Shown: positions 1 through 9,730, counted from the first letter of the stretch. The stretch is DNA of 40,927 nucleotides from Geobacteraceae bacterium (GCA_009773645.1 WSYB01000031.1:1-40927), one strand, 5' to 3'. The notes: generated by a model not told the origin, from the sequence alone. Numbers and translations are program-made.

Positions 1-1
1 G

Positions 2-280
2 AAAACGGTGGATACCTGCATCATAGTGATGGAGATGCTTCTGGACGGCGAAACCACAATCGTCGGAGCCCTGGCGGATTCGGTCCAGGAGGTCTCCACG
101 TTGGAACCGGACCAGATCGAACCTGCGCCGCGGATCGGGACCCGCATCAATACCGATTTCATAATTGGGATAGGTAAGCAGAACGAGCAGTTCATCATGA
201 TCCTGGACATCGACAGGGTATTCTGCGCAGAAGACCTCAACATCGGGCTTAATGACGTAAAAGAGGCGGTCAATTGCTGA
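2..280 (+). CDS. cheW: CheW-like chemotaxis coupling protein, 3' part only
   Basis: This is the C-terminal part of a CheW adaptor, the cytoplasmic SH3-like protein that links chemoreceptors to the kinase CheA. The gene enters the window already open (first codon at 2, in frame with the stop at 278-280), so its start lies outside. The visible residues run parallel to the complete CheW at 704-1201, sharing DTCIIV/NTCIII, ADSVQEV, and the EPDQIEPAPRIGT/EPEQIEPPPRIGT stretch. The two genes are therefore probably paralogues from a tandem duplication. A hairpin with a T tract follows at 415-463, so this copy probably ends a transcript that starts upstream. Family assignment is secure; the N-terminus cannot be judged. 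Confidence 0.9.
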   Translation, partial: KTVDTCIIVMEMLLDGETTIVGALADSVQEVSTLEPDQIEPAPRIGTRINTDFIIGIGKQNEQFIMILDIDRVFCAEDLNIGLNDVKEAVNC

Positions 281-414
281 GAAAACCGTGAACTGAGCAT
301 GGTTCATCAACGTGAAGCAACAGTTGGAGTGGATTTCATGCTCGCGAAGTAAAAGATACAGTTTCATACAGCCGGCAACAAAAAGTTGCTCCGTAGTGTG
401 ACCTTACAACCATT

Positions 415-463
415 AAAGGCAGATGCGCACTTTTTTAGGAAAGGGCTCAATCTGCCTTTTTTT
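415..463 (+). terminator. Rho-independent terminator after first cheW
   Basis: AAAGGCAGA (415-423) pairs perfectly with TCTGCCTTT (451-459) across a 27-nt loop, and the T run continues to 463. It lies 135 nt beyond the stop of the partial cheW and ends that transcript. Confidence 0.75.
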
Positions 464-562
464 CTCACCGACGTTTCCTTCCTCACGGGCGGTTTGTCCG
501 AATTTTTTTCCCTCGCGGAACTATTGGTAAATACCAACCAGACAATTTTTAAATAAAATATT

Positions 563-589
563 TAAAGATTTGTATTTGAGACCCGATAA
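563..589 (+). promoter_or_regulatory. Sigma-28 (FliA)-type promoter for cheW-mcp
   Basis: TAAAGATT (563-570), an 11-nt spacer, then CCCGATAA (582-589). This closely matches the flagellar sigma-28 consensus TAAAGTTT-N11-GCCGATAA. It sits about 115 nt before the cheW start. Chemoreceptor genes are classic sigma-28 targets, which supports the call; start-site mapping was not possible. Confidence 0.7.
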
Positions 590-703
590 CAATACCAGGA
601 ATTACCTGATATAGGAGGTCGGAAAAACCCGAAAGCGTTTTGGTGTAATGCCGAAAACGGCTCCCGGAATCCGAGAAGAAAGATCCATCTCAGGAGGGAA
701 AAC

Positions 704-1201
704 ATGGTTGAGTTAACACAGTATTTGACGTTCAAGCTGGAGGAGGAAGTGTTTGCCCTGGACATCGGCAAAGTCCGGGAAGTGCTGGACTTCACCACGT
801 TGACCAAGGTGCCGCAGACGCCGGAATTCATGCGTGGGGTGATCAACCTGCGGGGGAGTGTTGTCCCGGTGGTGGACATGCGCCTCAAATTCGGGATGAC
901 GGAAACCGACAAGACGCTCAACACCTGCATCATCATCGTGGAGATCGCGGTGGACGGGGAATGCACGGTTATTGGCGCCATGGCGGATTCCGTGCAGGAG
1001 GTGATCGATCTGGAACCGGAGCAGATCGAGCCGCCCCCGCGCATCGGTACGAAGCTCAATACCGAATTCATCCGAGGGATGGGGAAACGGGACGACCAGT
1101 TCATCATCATACTCGACATCGATAAGGTCTTTTCTTCCGCTGACCTGGCGATAGCCCAGGAAACAGGCGGTGAAGGACCCAAAACAGCGGTCAACGGATA
1201 A
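704..1201 (+). CDS. cheW: Chemotaxis coupling protein CheW
   Basis: A complete 165-residue CheW, the usual size for this scaffold protein that bridges MCP tips and CheA. The N-terminus QYLTFKLEEEVFALDIGKVREVL and the PEFMRGVINLRGSVVPVVDMR segment are characteristic CheW signatures. The ATG at 704 is well supported: a strong AGGAGG lies 8-12 nt upstream. It is closely related to the partial CheW at the window start. An MCP follows 90 nt later, separated by a heptanucleotide repeat array, so the two are probably co-transcribed from the sigma-28-like promoter at 563-589. cheA and cheY are not in the window and presumably lie upstream. Confidence 0.96.
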   Translation: MVELTQYLTFKLEEEVFALDIGKVREVLDFTTLTKVPQTPEFMRGVINLRGSVVPVVDMRLKFGMTETDKTLNTCIIIVEIAVDGECTVIGAMADSVQEVIDLEPEQIEPPPRIGTKLNTEFIRGMGKRDDQFIIILDIDKVFSSADLAIAQETGGEGPKTAVNG

Positions 1202-1206
1202 ATGCG

Positions 1207-1268
1207 GTTCAAAGTTCAAGGTTAGAGGTTCAGAGTTGACTTCGAACATTGAACATAGAACCTTGAGC
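1207..1268. repeat. Heptanucleotide inverted-repeat array A
   Basis: It begins 6 nt after the cheW stop. The left arm has five 7-bp units of the form GTTCNNN (GTTCAAA and GTTCAAG are the first two). The right arm has four units of the complementary form NNNGAAC (such as ATTGAAC and ATAGAAC). The arms pair imperfectly and have no T tract. Same architecture as the other arrays in this window. Confidence 0.85.
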
Positions 1269-1291
1269 ACAAAAAAATGGAGGCACATAAA

Positions 1292-3010
1292 ATGAGGTTA
1301 AACAATCTGAAAATCGGAACGCGGCTCGGGCTCGGCTTTGGTCTGGTCTTACTGCTCATGGTCATATTGACTGCCCTGGGAGTAACCGGAATGGGGAAGA
1401 TTCAGAAAACTCTGCAGCGCATCATTGAAGTCAATTATGAAAAAATCCAGCAGGCAAACATTGCCGCGAAGTCAATCGACGGCATAATATCGTCGATGCA
1501 GCAGATGATGCTCTTCAAAGACAACGCCGCGAGGCTCGAGGAAAAAAAGCAGATCGAAGCCCTGAGGGTCACCTATAGGGAAGCGATGGAGAAAATCGTA
1601 AAACTGGAGGAGAATGAGGAAGGAAAGAAGGCGATCGCCGATGTCGAGAAAGCCATAGAGGTGGCAAAAAAGGCGAACAATGAGATCATCGAGCTGAGCC
1701 TGGCCGGCAAGGCTGATGAGGCGGTTTCCACGTTTGTCAAGGAGGCTGAACCGCTCGACCGTAAAATTGGGGAGACGCTGGACGCCCTGGTCAAATATAA
1801 CGAGGGAAGGATCGACAAGCGTTACAAGGAAGCCGTTGAGACCTTTGCAAACACGCGTCTGACCAACTTCATCATTGCGGGTATCGCACTGCTTTTCGGT
1901 GCATTGACGGCATTTCTCATTACCCGCAGCATAACAAGGCCGTTGAGCACGGCTCTCGGCGTCTCCAATCGGTTGGCGGAAGGTGACCTGACGGCGACCA
2001 TTGAAGTAAACAGCACGGACGAGACCGGCCAGTTGCTTGCGGCCATGAAGAATATGGTGGAAAAACTCAAGGATGTCGTTGCCGAGGTGAAAAGCTCGGC
2101 GGACAACGTGGCTGCAGGGTCCCAGCAGATGAGCTCCGGCTCCGAGGAGATGTCCCAGGGGGCTTCCGAGCAGGCGGCGGCGGCCGAAGAGGCGTCGTCC
2201 TCCATGGAAGAGATGTCCTCCAACATCAGGCAGAACGCCGACAACGCCCTGCAGACCGAGAAGATCGCGGTGAAATCGGCCCAGGACGCTCAGCAGGGGG
2301 GGAAGGCGGTGACCGAGACCGTGGCTGCCATGAAGGATATCGCCGGGAAGATATCCATCATCGAGGAGATCGCCCGACAGACGAACCTCCTGGCGCTGAA
2401 TGCGGCCATCGAGGCGGCGCGGGCCGGCGAGCACGGCAAGGGGTTCGCGGTGGTGGCGTCTGAGGTGCGGAAACTGGCCGAGCGCTCCCAGAAGGCGGCG
2501 GCGGAGATCAGCGAGCTTTCTTCCACCAGCGTCGATGTGGCGGAGAAGGCTGGGGAACTCCTGACCAGGATGGTCCCCGACATCCAGAAGACCGCCGAGC
2601 TGGTGCAGGAGATAGCCGCGGCCTCCCGCGAGCAGGATACCGGCGCGGAACAGATCAACAAGGCGATACAGCAGTTGGACCAGGTGATCCAGCAGAACGC
2701 CGGGGCTTCAGAGGAAATGGCCTCAACGGCCGAAGAGCTTGCCTCCCAGGCAGAGCAGCTCCTGAGCGCCATAGGGTTCTTCACAGTGGATGAGAGAGGC
2801 GCTGCCAAAGTCACGGTGGCCGGCCAGGCAAAGCCGGCGGTAAAGATCCAACGGAAAGCGGTCGGCAAGATAAAAGCGCAACACATCGCCCCTGCTTCGT
2901 CAATCGGTAACGACAGAACGGCTGCCGGCGCCAAATTAGCGGTGAACGCGGACGGATTTGGTCTCGATCTGGGTGGCGACAAGCTGGATAGCGACTTCGA
3001 GAAGTTTTAA
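1292..3010 (+). CDS. Methyl-accepting chemotaxis protein (4HB-type sensor, HAMP, MCP signalling domain)
   Basis: A 572-residue transmembrane chemoreceptor. TM1 is at about 11-33 and a mostly helical periplasmic region at 35-190 fits a four-helix-bundle ligand domain. TM2 is at about 191-212, HAMP at 213-265, then a cytoplasmic hairpin whose conserved tip reads [19 protein letters not shown] near 362-380. I chose the ATG at 1292 over the in-frame ATG at 1277 because the upstream ATG is itself part of the GGAGG that serves 1292. The C-terminus lacks an obvious CheR-tethering pentapeptide. The gene sits directly behind cheW, so the pair probably works as one signalling unit. The ligand cannot be predicted. 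Confidence 0.95.
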   Translation: MRLNNLKIGTRLGLGFGLVLLLMVILTALGVTGMGKIQKTLQRIIEVNYEKIQQANIAAKSIDGIISSMQQMMLFKDNAARLEEKKQIEALRVTYREAMEKIVKLEENEEGKKAIADVEKAIEVAKKANNEIIELSLAGKADEAVSTFVKEAEPLDRKIGETLDALVKYNEGRIDKRYKEAVETFANTRLTNFIIAGIALLFGALTAFLITRSITRPLSTALGVSNRLAEGDLTATIEVNSTDETGQLLAAMKNMVEKLKDVVAEVKSSADNVAAGSQQMSSGSEEMSQGASEQAAAAEEASSSMEEMSSNIRQNADNALQTEKIAVKSAQDAQQGGKAVTETVAAMKDIAGKISIIEEIARQTNLLALNAAIEAARAGEHGKGFAVVASEVRKLAERSQKAAAEISELSSTSVDVAEKAGELLTRMVPDIQKTAELVQEIAAASREQDTGAEQINKAIQQLDQVIQQNAGASEEMASTAEELASQAEQLLSAIGFFTVDERGAAKVTVAGQAKPAVKIQRKAVGKIKAQHIAPASSIGNDRTAAGAKLAVNADGFGLDLGGDKLDSDFEKF

Positions 3011-3017
3011 AAAGATA

Positions 3018-3139
3018 GGGTCAAGGGGCATGGTCAAGGGGCATAGAAAACCTTGATCCTGCCCCTAAATAGTTTCCATCCCAACTCCGGATGAGAAACT
3101 ATTGGTCAGCGCGGAGGCGACCCTTGACCCTTGACCCTC
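3018..3139. repeat. Heptanucleotide array B, convergent, with nested hairpin
   Basis: Between two convergent genes. GTCAAGG and GGCATG units start 8 nt after the MCP stop and pair with the reverse-complementary block at 3051-3065. At the other end CCCTTGA units (3121-3139) run into the stop codon of the minus-strand HD-GYP gene. The unit next to each stop is G-rich on the strand of that gene. The centre holds a different element at 3068-3103. One unit here is 6 bp rather than 7. Confidence 0.7.
3068..3103. repeat. Short inverted repeat related to the 11028-11221 element
   Basis: AATAGTTTCCATCC (3068-3081) faces GGATGAGAAACTATT (3089-3103), a near-perfect palindrome with one extra base and a 7-nt loop. 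The core TAGTTTCCATCC also forms the left end of the larger element at 11028-11221. It could act as a terminator-like hairpin between the convergent genes or be a remnant of a miniature element. Confidence 0.6.
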
Positions 3140-4205
3140 AAAAAGTCTTCAAGTCGCCGGTCTTTTCCAACAGTGAAAGAAGGATACCTACTATGGCGGA
3201 ATCGAGGCCATTCCCTGTCATCTCCCTGATGATGCCAATAGTCTCTTCCTGAGAGCATCCTTTGCGGTAGGGCCTTTCCGACAGCAATGCGTCATATACA
3301 TCTGCCACTGCGACGATCCGCGCTTCGAGGGGAATGTTATTGCCTTTGAGCCCGGATGGGTATCCGCTGCCGTCGCAGCGCTCATGGTGGTAGAGGACGA
3401 TGTTCTGTACAATGGCGGAAAGATTCGCCTTGCGCACCACATCCGCACCCCAGACGGGGTGCATTTTTACGAGTTCAAATTCCTCCCCGGTCAACGACCG
3501 GTTGGCGTTCAGGATTGTTTCCGGCACCCCGATTTTCCCGCAGTCATGGAGCCAGCTGCCGTACTTTATATCCTTTTTGATCTCTTCGGGAAGCCCCAAT
3601 CCCCCGGCTATCTGCAGGGCGTACGCGGCTACCCTGTCGCAGTGCCCCCTGGTCCGGGGGTCCTTGAGTTCAATGGTCTGGGCCAGGGAATGGAGAACAA
3701 ATTCATCCTCTTTTTTCATCGATTGCAACAACCGGAACCGGCGAATCCCGTCTTTTACCGCCTTAATCATTTCTCCCTTCGGCCAGGGCTTTGTGACAAA
3801 ACGGAACACCTCCCCCTTATTGATGGCGGCAAGGGTGGTGGGGAGATCGGCATAGGCGGTCATCATGATCTTCACCGTGTCGGGAGAAATTTTTCCGATC
3901 CGGGCGAGGAGCTCAAGTCCGCTCATCTCCGGCATGACATTGTCGGACACAAGGACGGCTATCTCCTGTCCCGCGAAGAACTTCAGGGCTTCGCGGGGGG
4001 AGCCTGCCGTTAGGATCTTCAACCCCTTGTTCTGAAAAAGGTTCTCAATGTGGCCGAGAACTGCTTTGTCATCATCTACGAATAAAACGGCTTCTTGCAT
4101 ATCGATCCGCTGATTTTTACCCGTCATTTCGGGGGAAGAAAACAAGTGACGGTTTATATGAATTATCTTTTCGGTTTTGTCCGGACAAACTTGAACATCA
4201 TTCAT
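3138..4205 (-). CDS. Response regulator with HD-GYP c-di-GMP phosphodiesterase domain
   Basis: A two-domain response regulator. The receiver (about 36-155 in the longest form) has the acidic pocket VDDD, the phospho-acceptor Asp88 in SDNVMPEMSG, and the Lys in TKPW. The HD-GYP domain (about 168-355) has the metal-binding HD at 220-221 (WLHDCGKIG) and an intact GSGYP at 279-283. It is therefore expected to be an active c-di-GMP hydrolase gated by phosphorylation. The start is uncertain: the longest frame starts at 4205, but the receiver proper begins at the ATG at 4100, and neither has a strong ribosome site. It converges on the MCP gene and is divergent from the GGDEF-EAL gene, so c-di-GMP-degrading and c-di-GMP-making proteins flank one promoter region. 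Confidence 0.93.
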   Translation of the reverse strand: MNDVQVCPDKTEKIIHINRHLFSSPEMTGKNQRIDMQEAVLFVDDDKAVLGHIENLFQNKGLKILTAGSPREALKFFAGQEIAVLVSDNVMPEMSGLELLARIGKISPDTVKIMMTAYADLPTTLAAINKGEVFRFVTKPWPKGEMIKAVKDGIRRFRLLQSMKKEDEFVLHSLAQTIELKDPRTRGHCDRVAAYALQIAGGLGLPEEIKKDIKYGSWLHDCGKIGVPETILNANRSLTGEEFELVKMHPVWGADVVRKANLSAIVQNIVLYHHERCDGSGYPSGLKGNNIPLEARIVAVADVYDALLSERPYRKGCSQEETIGIIREMTGNGLDSAIVGILLSLLEKTGDLKTF

Positions 4206-4299
4206 TGAAGAAAGCGCAGGCTCTTATTCCCCATGTCAAGGTACTTGAATCTCAACGGAGCAGTTTCGGCAAGGTTAGGGATATGCAATAAATAAACTT

Positions 4300-4327
4300 T
4301 AAAGTTTTGGGGACAAGTCCCCGATTA
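4300..4327 (+). promoter_or_regulatory. Sigma-28-like promoter for the GGDEF-EAL gene
   Basis: A perfect TAAAGTTT (4300-4307) is followed after 12 nt by CCCGATTA (4320-4327), close to the sigma-28 consensus with a spacer one base longer than ideal. It lies about 90 nt before the start at 4414. The same box order occurs upstream of cheW, which makes a shared flagellar sigma-28 regulon plausible. Confidence 0.5.
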
Positions 4328-4413
4328 ATTCAGTAGCGCATAAGTATTTTCCTGAAAAACGAACGGGAAAAAACTGAAAAAGAAGTGACGGTCAGGCTTA
4401 GGGGAGCGGTTTT

Positions 4414-6978
4414 ATGTGCACAGGCGCAGTGAAAACAGCGGTGGTCGTAAATGACGACCCTTTACAGTTGCGCTGCACTGCGGCCGTTCTGGAGAAAGAC
4501 GGTTTCAGGGTTTTCCCATGCCAGGAGGCGGCAGAAGCGCTTGCAATAATGGATGAGCTTTCCCCGCCGGATCTCATAGTAACGGACCTGCACATGCCGG
4601 GGATTGACGGCTGGCGTTTTTGCTGGCTGCTGAGGTCTCCCGATTACCCGGCGTTCAATAAGGTTCCCATTCTCGTCACCTCTGCCACATTTTCCGGAGA
4701 GGATGTCCGGCAGATAACCGCAGACCTGGGCGCCAACGCTTTTCTTCCGGTACCCATCAAGGCGTCCGTCCTGCGCTCCCATGCACGATCCCTTATTAAA
4801 GGGGAAATACCGCAAGTATCCTCCCAAGTGCTGATAATTGATGACAGCAGGTCCTTGTCCGGCATGCTCCGGGAAGTCTTTACGGCTCACGGCTATGCCG
4901 TGCATGTTGCCCTGACCGGCGAGGAAGGGCTTGCCCTTTTCCGCAAGCATTTGCCGGGATTGGCAATCCTCGATTATCATCTGCCCGACATCGGCGGCGA
5001 CCGGCTTCTCCATGAAATCAAGCTCTCCTCCCCGTCGGCCGCAGTCATCATGATAACCACAGACTCCACACCGGAACTTGCCACCAGGTTCATGGAAATG
5101 GGCGCTGACGGCTATGTCCACAAGCCGTTCGATCCCGATTACCTGATAAATCTCTGCAAGACGGTACAACGCGGCCGGGCTCTGCTGAGGATTGAAGACA
5201 GGCTGGAGGAGCGGACACAGGAGTTGCAGCAAAGCGAAAGGCGTTTTCGCCTCCTCTTCGACAAAATGCTCAACGGCTGTGCCCTCCATGAAATTATCTG
5301 CGACGAAGACGGCAGGCCGTGCGATTACCGGTTCCTGGAAGTAAACCCCGCTTTTGAAAAACTGACCGGTCTCAGCAGAGACCGGCTCATCGGCAAAAGG
5401 ATACTGGAAGTCTTGCCGGAGACGGAGCCGTACTGGATTGATAACTTTGGTGAGGTTGCCCTGACCGGGAAACCCGCGCACTTTGAAAACTATAGCAAGG
5501 CACTCTGCAAATATTTGGAGGTCGACGCCTACAGCCCCAATCCGGGGTACTTTGCCGTCACCTATGACGACATTACCGAGCGCAAGCAGGCTGAGCATGA
5601 TATCCAGCACCTGGCCTATTACGATCTCCTGACTTCCCTCCCCAACCGTTTACTGCTGCGCGACCGGTTAGAGCAGGTGTTGGCCCAGGCAGACCGGGAA
5701 GGACAGATGGTGGGAATATTGAGCTTCGACCTGGACGAATTCAAGGTGATCAATGATACCCTTGGGCACTCCATAGGTGACAGGTTGCTCAAAGTGGTTG
5801 CCGCACGGTTGGGGAGCCGGGTGCGGAAAGGGGACACCCTGGCCAGAATGGGAGGGGACGAGTTTGTCGTTATTTTGACCGGCGTGAAGCTGACGGAGGA
5901 TGTGGCCCATGCCGCAAAAGACATGCTCAGCGCCTTGTCTTCCCCTTATGAGCTGGATGACCGGGAAGTTTTTATCACCACGAGCATCGGGATTGCCCTT
6001 TACCCCTTTGACGGCAAAGACCCGGACACCCTGCTGAAAAATGCCGACATAGCCATGTACCAGGCCAAGGAAGGCGGACGGAACTCTTACCGGTTTTATA
6101 CGGCCGCAATGAACGCCAAGGCCGAACAGCGGCTGACCATGGAAACAAGCCTGCGTCATGCACTGGAACGGAATGAGTTCCTTTTGCATTACCAGCCTTG
6201 CCTTGACCTTAAAAGCGGCCGTATTACCGGCATGGAGGCGCTGTTGCGCTGGCAGCACCCGACCTTGGGTCTGGTCCCCCCGGATCGGTTTATCCCTACA
6301 GCCGAAGAGACCGGCCTGATTCTTCCCATCGGTGAATGGGTGCTGCACACGGCCTGCGCATGCGTAAAAGCGTTGCAGGAAGCGGGCTTTCCCCACCTGC
6401 GCATGGCGGTCAACCTGTCGGGCAGGCAGCTTAAACGGTACGATCTGGTTGGCGCGGTGGCAAGTGCGCTGGAAGCAACGGGGATTGATCCCACCTGCCT
6501 GGAACTGGAACTCACCGAAAGTTCCATCATGGAAAACATCAAGGAAACAACGAAAATACTGTACGCCATCAGAGAGATGGGGATATCGCTGGCCATTGAC
6601 GATTTCGGGACCGGATATTCATCGTTGAGCTACCTGAAACGCTTCCCAATTCACAAGCTCAAGATCGACCGTTCGTTCGTGCGCGACATACCGGCAAATC
6701 CCGATGACATGGCGATTACACGGGCGATTATCGCCATGGCGCAGAGCTTGAAGCTGAAGGTGACCGCCGAGGGAGTTGAGACGGAGGAGCAGTTGATGTT
6801 CATGAGCGAGCACGACTGCGATGAACTCCAGGGATACTTTATCAGCCGTCCTGTGCCGGTAAGAGAGCTGGTGGATTTTCTGCAGAGCGGGTTCGTTTTT
6901 GCAAAAGGGACGGGTCAGGGGGCGAACTCCTTGCCCCTTGCCACATGCCCCTTGCCCCATGGCCCTTTTTTGTCTTAA
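4414..6978 (+). CDS. REC-REC-PAS-GGDEF-EAL c-di-GMP signalling protein
   Basis: An 854-residue cytoplasmic protein. Domain order: receiver 1 (8-130, acidic pair Asp14/Asp15, phospho-Asp58 in VTDLHMPG), receiver 2 (139-255, LIIDDSRS, LAILDYHLPD, HKPFD), PAS (about 270-390), GGDEF (about 400-560), EAL (about 575-830). The active-site motif MGGDEF near 480 and the EALLRW motif near 607 are intact, as is DDFGTGYSS of the EAL domain. It may therefore make or break c-di-GMP under control of two phosphorylation inputs. The ATG at 4414 has GGGGAG 8-13 nt upstream. The last ~24 residues (Gly/Leu/Pro/Cys-rich) are encoded by a heptanucleotide repeat array and are unlikely to belong to the original EAL fold. 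Confidence 0.95.
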   Translation: MCTGAVKTAVVVNDDPLQLRCTAAVLEKDGFRVFPCQEAAEALAIMDELSPPDLIVTDLHMPGIDGWRFCWLLRSPDYPAFNKVPILVTSATFSGEDVRQITADLGANAFLPVPIKASVLRSHARSLIKGEIPQVSSQVLIIDDSRSLSGMLREVFTAHGYAVHVALTGEEGLALFRKHLPGLAILDYHLPDIGGDRLLHEIKLSSPSAAVIMITTDSTPELATRFMEMGADGYVHKPFDPDYLINLCKTVQRGRALLRIEDRLEERTQELQQSERRFRLLFDKMLNGCALHEIICDEDGRPCDYRFLEVNPAFEKLTGLSRDRLIGKRILEVLPETEPYWIDNFGEVALTGKPAHFENYSKALCKYLEVDAYSPNPGYFAVTYDDITERKQAEHDIQHLAYYDLLTSLPNRLLLRDRLEQVLAQADREGQMVGILSFDLDEFKVINDTLGHSIGDRLLKVVAARLGSRVRKGDTLARMGGDEFVVILTGVKLTEDVAHAAKDMLSALSSPYELDDREVFITTSIGIALYPFDGKDPDTLLKNADIAMYQAKEGGRNSYRFYTAAMNAKAEQRLTMETSLRHALERNEFLLHYQPCLDLKSGRITGMEALLRWQHPTLGLVPPDRFIPTAEETGLILPIGEWVLHTACACVKALQEAGFPHLRMAVNLSGRQLKRYDLVGAVASALEATGIDPTCLELELTESSIMENIKETTKILYAIREMGISLAIDDFGTGYSSLSYLKRFPIHKLKIDRSFVRDIPANPDDMAITRAIIAMAQSLKLKVTAEGVETEEQLMFMSEHDCDELQGYFISRPVPVRELVDFLQSGFVFAKGTGQGANSLPLATCPLPHGPFLS
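6905..6966. repeat. Heptanucleotide array C, inside the 3' end of a coding sequence
   Basis: The right arm is regular: CCTTGCC occurs at 6929, 6936 and 6950, with variants ACATGCC at 6943 and CCATGGC at 6957, all in 7-bp register. The left arm (GGGACGG, then GTCAGGG) is less regular. Unlike the other arrays it is read through by the GGDEF-EAL frame and supplies that protein's C-terminal tail. Confidence 0.75.
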
Positions 6979-7049
6979 TATCCCCCGATAAACGCCGATA
7001 TGAATAACATGGTAGATTATCGAGCGTACATGTTCAGGAGCCCGTTACT

Positions 7050-7916
7050 ATGAGCGATGCCTGTCAGCGTGTGGATAGCGCCGCAAACTTGTCCAATGAG
7101 GATTTCTCCCGTTTAAGCCAGTTCATCTATAAACAGTGCGGCATCAAGATGCCCATAGCCAAAAAAACCATGCTTGAAGCGCGCTTGCAGAAACGGCTGC
7201 GGAGCATGGGAATGAGGTCGTTCAGAGATTATTGCGATTACTTGTTCAGCCCCCAGGGAATAGAGCAGGAACTGGTGCAGATGATCGACCTGGTGACTAC
7301 CAACAAGACCGATTTTTTCCGTGAGCCGGACCATTTTGACTATCTGCAGCAGCGGGTGTTGCCGGAATGGGTACAAAAATACGGGGGTGGCATTAACAGG
7401 AAGCTGATGATCTGGAGCGCCGGATGTTCCACCGGAGAGGAGCCGTATACCCTGTCCATGGTACTGAGCGAATTTGCGGAAAGCTGTCCCGGATTCAAAT
7501 TTCAGATACTGGCCACGGATATCTCCACCAGGGTGCTGGAAAAGGCGAGAACGGCCATATACGAAGAGGAGCGGGTGGAGTCTGTCCCCATGCCCATGAA
7601 GAGAAAATATCTGCTGCGAAGCCGTGACAAAGCCAGTGGTCTGGTGCGAATCGCTCCGGAACTGCGGGAAAAGGTACAGTTTCGTCGCCTGAATTTCATG
7701 GACAGCGACTTCGGCATGCGCGAGCCGATAGATATCATTTTTTGCCGTAACGTGATTATCTACTTTGACCGGCCGACCCAGGAACGGTTGCTGAATCACT
7801 TTTACAACCATATGACTCCCGGCGGGTATATCTTTATGGGGCACTCCGAAACCTTGAACGGTCTGGATGTCCCTCTGGTTACGGTGCATCCGACCATCTA
7901 CAGGAAGCAGAAATAA
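7050..7916 (+). CDS. cheR: Chemotaxis glutamate O-methyltransferase CheR
   Basis: The SAM-dependent enzyme that methylates MCP glutamates during adaptation. At 288 residues it has the usual CheR layout. An all-helical N-terminal domain (about 15-85) precedes the Rossmann methyltransferase, with the SAM-binding motif WSAGCSTGEEPYT near 124-136. FREPDHF lies before it, and IIFCRNVIIYFD and GGYIFMGHSE lie in the C-terminal half. CAGGAG about 12 nt upstream supports the ATG at 7050. cheD and cheB follow on the same strand, so the whole adaptation set (CheR methylates, CheB and CheD deamidate or demethylate) is together. Confidence 0.97.
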   Translation: MSDACQRVDSAANLSNEDFSRLSQFIYKQCGIKMPIAKKTMLEARLQKRLRSMGMRSFRDYCDYLFSPQGIEQELVQMIDLVTTNKTDFFREPDHFDYLQQRVLPEWVQKYGGGINRKLMIWSAGCSTGEEPYTLSMVLSEFAESCPGFKFQILATDISTRVLEKARTAIYEEERVESVPMPMKRKYLLRSRDKASGLVRIAPELREKVQFRRLNFMDSDFGMREPIDIIFCRNVIIYFDRPTQERLLNHFYNHMTPGGYIFMGHSETLNGLDVPLVTVHPTIYRKQK

Positions 7917-7920
7917 GGCA

Positions 7921-7980
7921 GGTTCTAGGTTCGAGGTTCCAGGTTCCAACCTTAAACGCAGAACCTTGAACGTTGAACAG
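7921..7980. repeat. Heptanucleotide inverted-repeat array D
   Basis: It starts 4 nt after the cheR stop and is the cleanest example. Four left units of type GGTTCNA (GGTTCTA, then GGTTCGA) are followed at once by four right units of type ACNNNGA (ACCTTGA, ACGTTGA). All eight units are exactly 7 bp and there is almost no loop. It fills the gap before cheD. Confidence 0.9.
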
Positions 7981-8001
7981 ATTTACACGGGAACATGCCA
8001 A

Positions 8002-8517
8002 ATGGACCCTCATAAAACAAAACTTCCGTTTCATTATCTGAAGCCGGGGGAGATGTTCCTCGGTGAGAACCCCACATTGGTCACGACGCTCCTTGGTTCA
8101 TGCGTTTCGATCACCATGTACAGTCAACGCTTTAGAGTCGGCGCCATCTGCCACGGTCTTTTGCCGTCGTGCAGGGGGAAAGGGCGCTGCGACTGTACGG
8201 AGAGCTTCAGATATGTGGATTGCTCCATCCGGCAGATGATGGGAGGGTTTCATCAACTGGGGATCGTTCGAGAGGAGATCGAGGTTAAGGTCTTCGGCGG
8301 TTCGGACATGTTCAGCTCGGATGAAAAAACGGGGATAAGCATTGCCGTGGGGACGCAGAATGTTGAAATGGCCCTGAAGGTTATTGAAAGGGAAGGGCTC
8401 CGGCTCCTTGTGTCCGATGTCGGGGGGTCTCGTGGGCGGAAGATTTTTTTCTATACCCATACCGGTGAGGTTCTCTTGAAACGGCTCAACGAAACGGATG
8501 GCGTGGCGTTTGACTGA
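8002..8517 (+). CDS. cheD: Chemoreceptor glutamine deamidase CheD
   Basis: A 171-residue cytoplasmic enzyme that deamidates specific MCP glutamines and in some bacteria is a CheC partner. The papain-like catalytic residues are visible: the Cys in LLGSCVSI, the His in AICHGLLP, and the preceding Thr-rich TLVTTLLG. I start the gene at the ATG at 8002. The open frame runs upstream to 7867, but that part overlaps cheR and translates the repeat array, giving no conserved sequence. The ribosome site at 8002 is weak (GGGAAC). A Cys-rich stretch (CRGKGRCDCTE) follows the active-site His. No CheC gene is in the window. Confidence 0.94.
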   Translation: MDPHKTKLPFHYLKPGEMFLGENPTLVTTLLGSCVSITMYSQRFRVGAICHGLLPSCRGKGRCDCTESFRYVDCSIRQMMGGFHQLGIVREEIEVKVFGGSDMFSSDEKTGISIAVGTQNVEMALKVIEREGLRLLVSDVGGSRGRKIFFYTHTGEVLLKRLNETDGVAFD

Positions 8518-8541
8518 CCTTTCCTTTCCCGGGCCGATTGA

Positions 8542-9627
<1,086 letters not shown>

Positions 9628-9630
9628 TTA

Positions 9631-9711
9631 AGGCGAATGGCCGAAGGCGAAAGGCTATAGGATGGATCGCGTAGTCCCTTTCGCCCTTTGCCATTCGCCT
9701 TTTGCCCTTTT
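9631..9711. repeat. Heptanucleotide inverted-repeat array E
   Basis: It starts 3 nt after the cheB stop. Left arm: AGGCGAA twice, with variants TGGCCGA and AGGCTAT (9631-9658). Right arm: four units such as CCTTTGC and CATTCGC (9678-9705). The 19-nt loop has no T tract after the stem of terminator type. It separates cheB from the EAL/HDOD gene. Confidence 0.85.
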
Positions 9712-9730
9712 ATTGTCAAGGAGCTTCCCA

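Larger units (their letters stand above)
281..703. other. 423-bp intergenic region between two cheW genes
   Basis: No gene was found in this gap. It holds a Rho-independent terminator (415-463), an A/T-rich block (542-571), a sigma-28-like promoter (563-589) and a leader of about 100 nt before cheW. The leader contains a small stem pairing CGTTTT (near 637) with AAAACG (near 654). A short hairpin pairs GCAAC with GTTGC near 375-390. No convincing riboswitch core or conserved small ORF was recognised. Confidence 0.7.

Noticed and set aside
590-703. A c-di-GMP (GEMM) riboswitch in the cheW leader
   Set aside because: A few fragments look similar (ACCCGAAAG, a small stem), but the conserved core of the GEMM aptamer is not present.
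648-716. A 22-residue leader peptide overlapping the cheW start
   Set aside because: No ribosome site at proper distance and no regulatory logic visible in the peptide.
7867-8001. N-terminal extension of CheD
   Set aside because: The open frame overlaps cheR and translates a repeat array; the family start is at 8002.
9662-9730. N-terminal extension of the EAL/HDOD protein
   Set aside because: It is a translation of array E; a proper ribosome site precedes the ATG at 9731.
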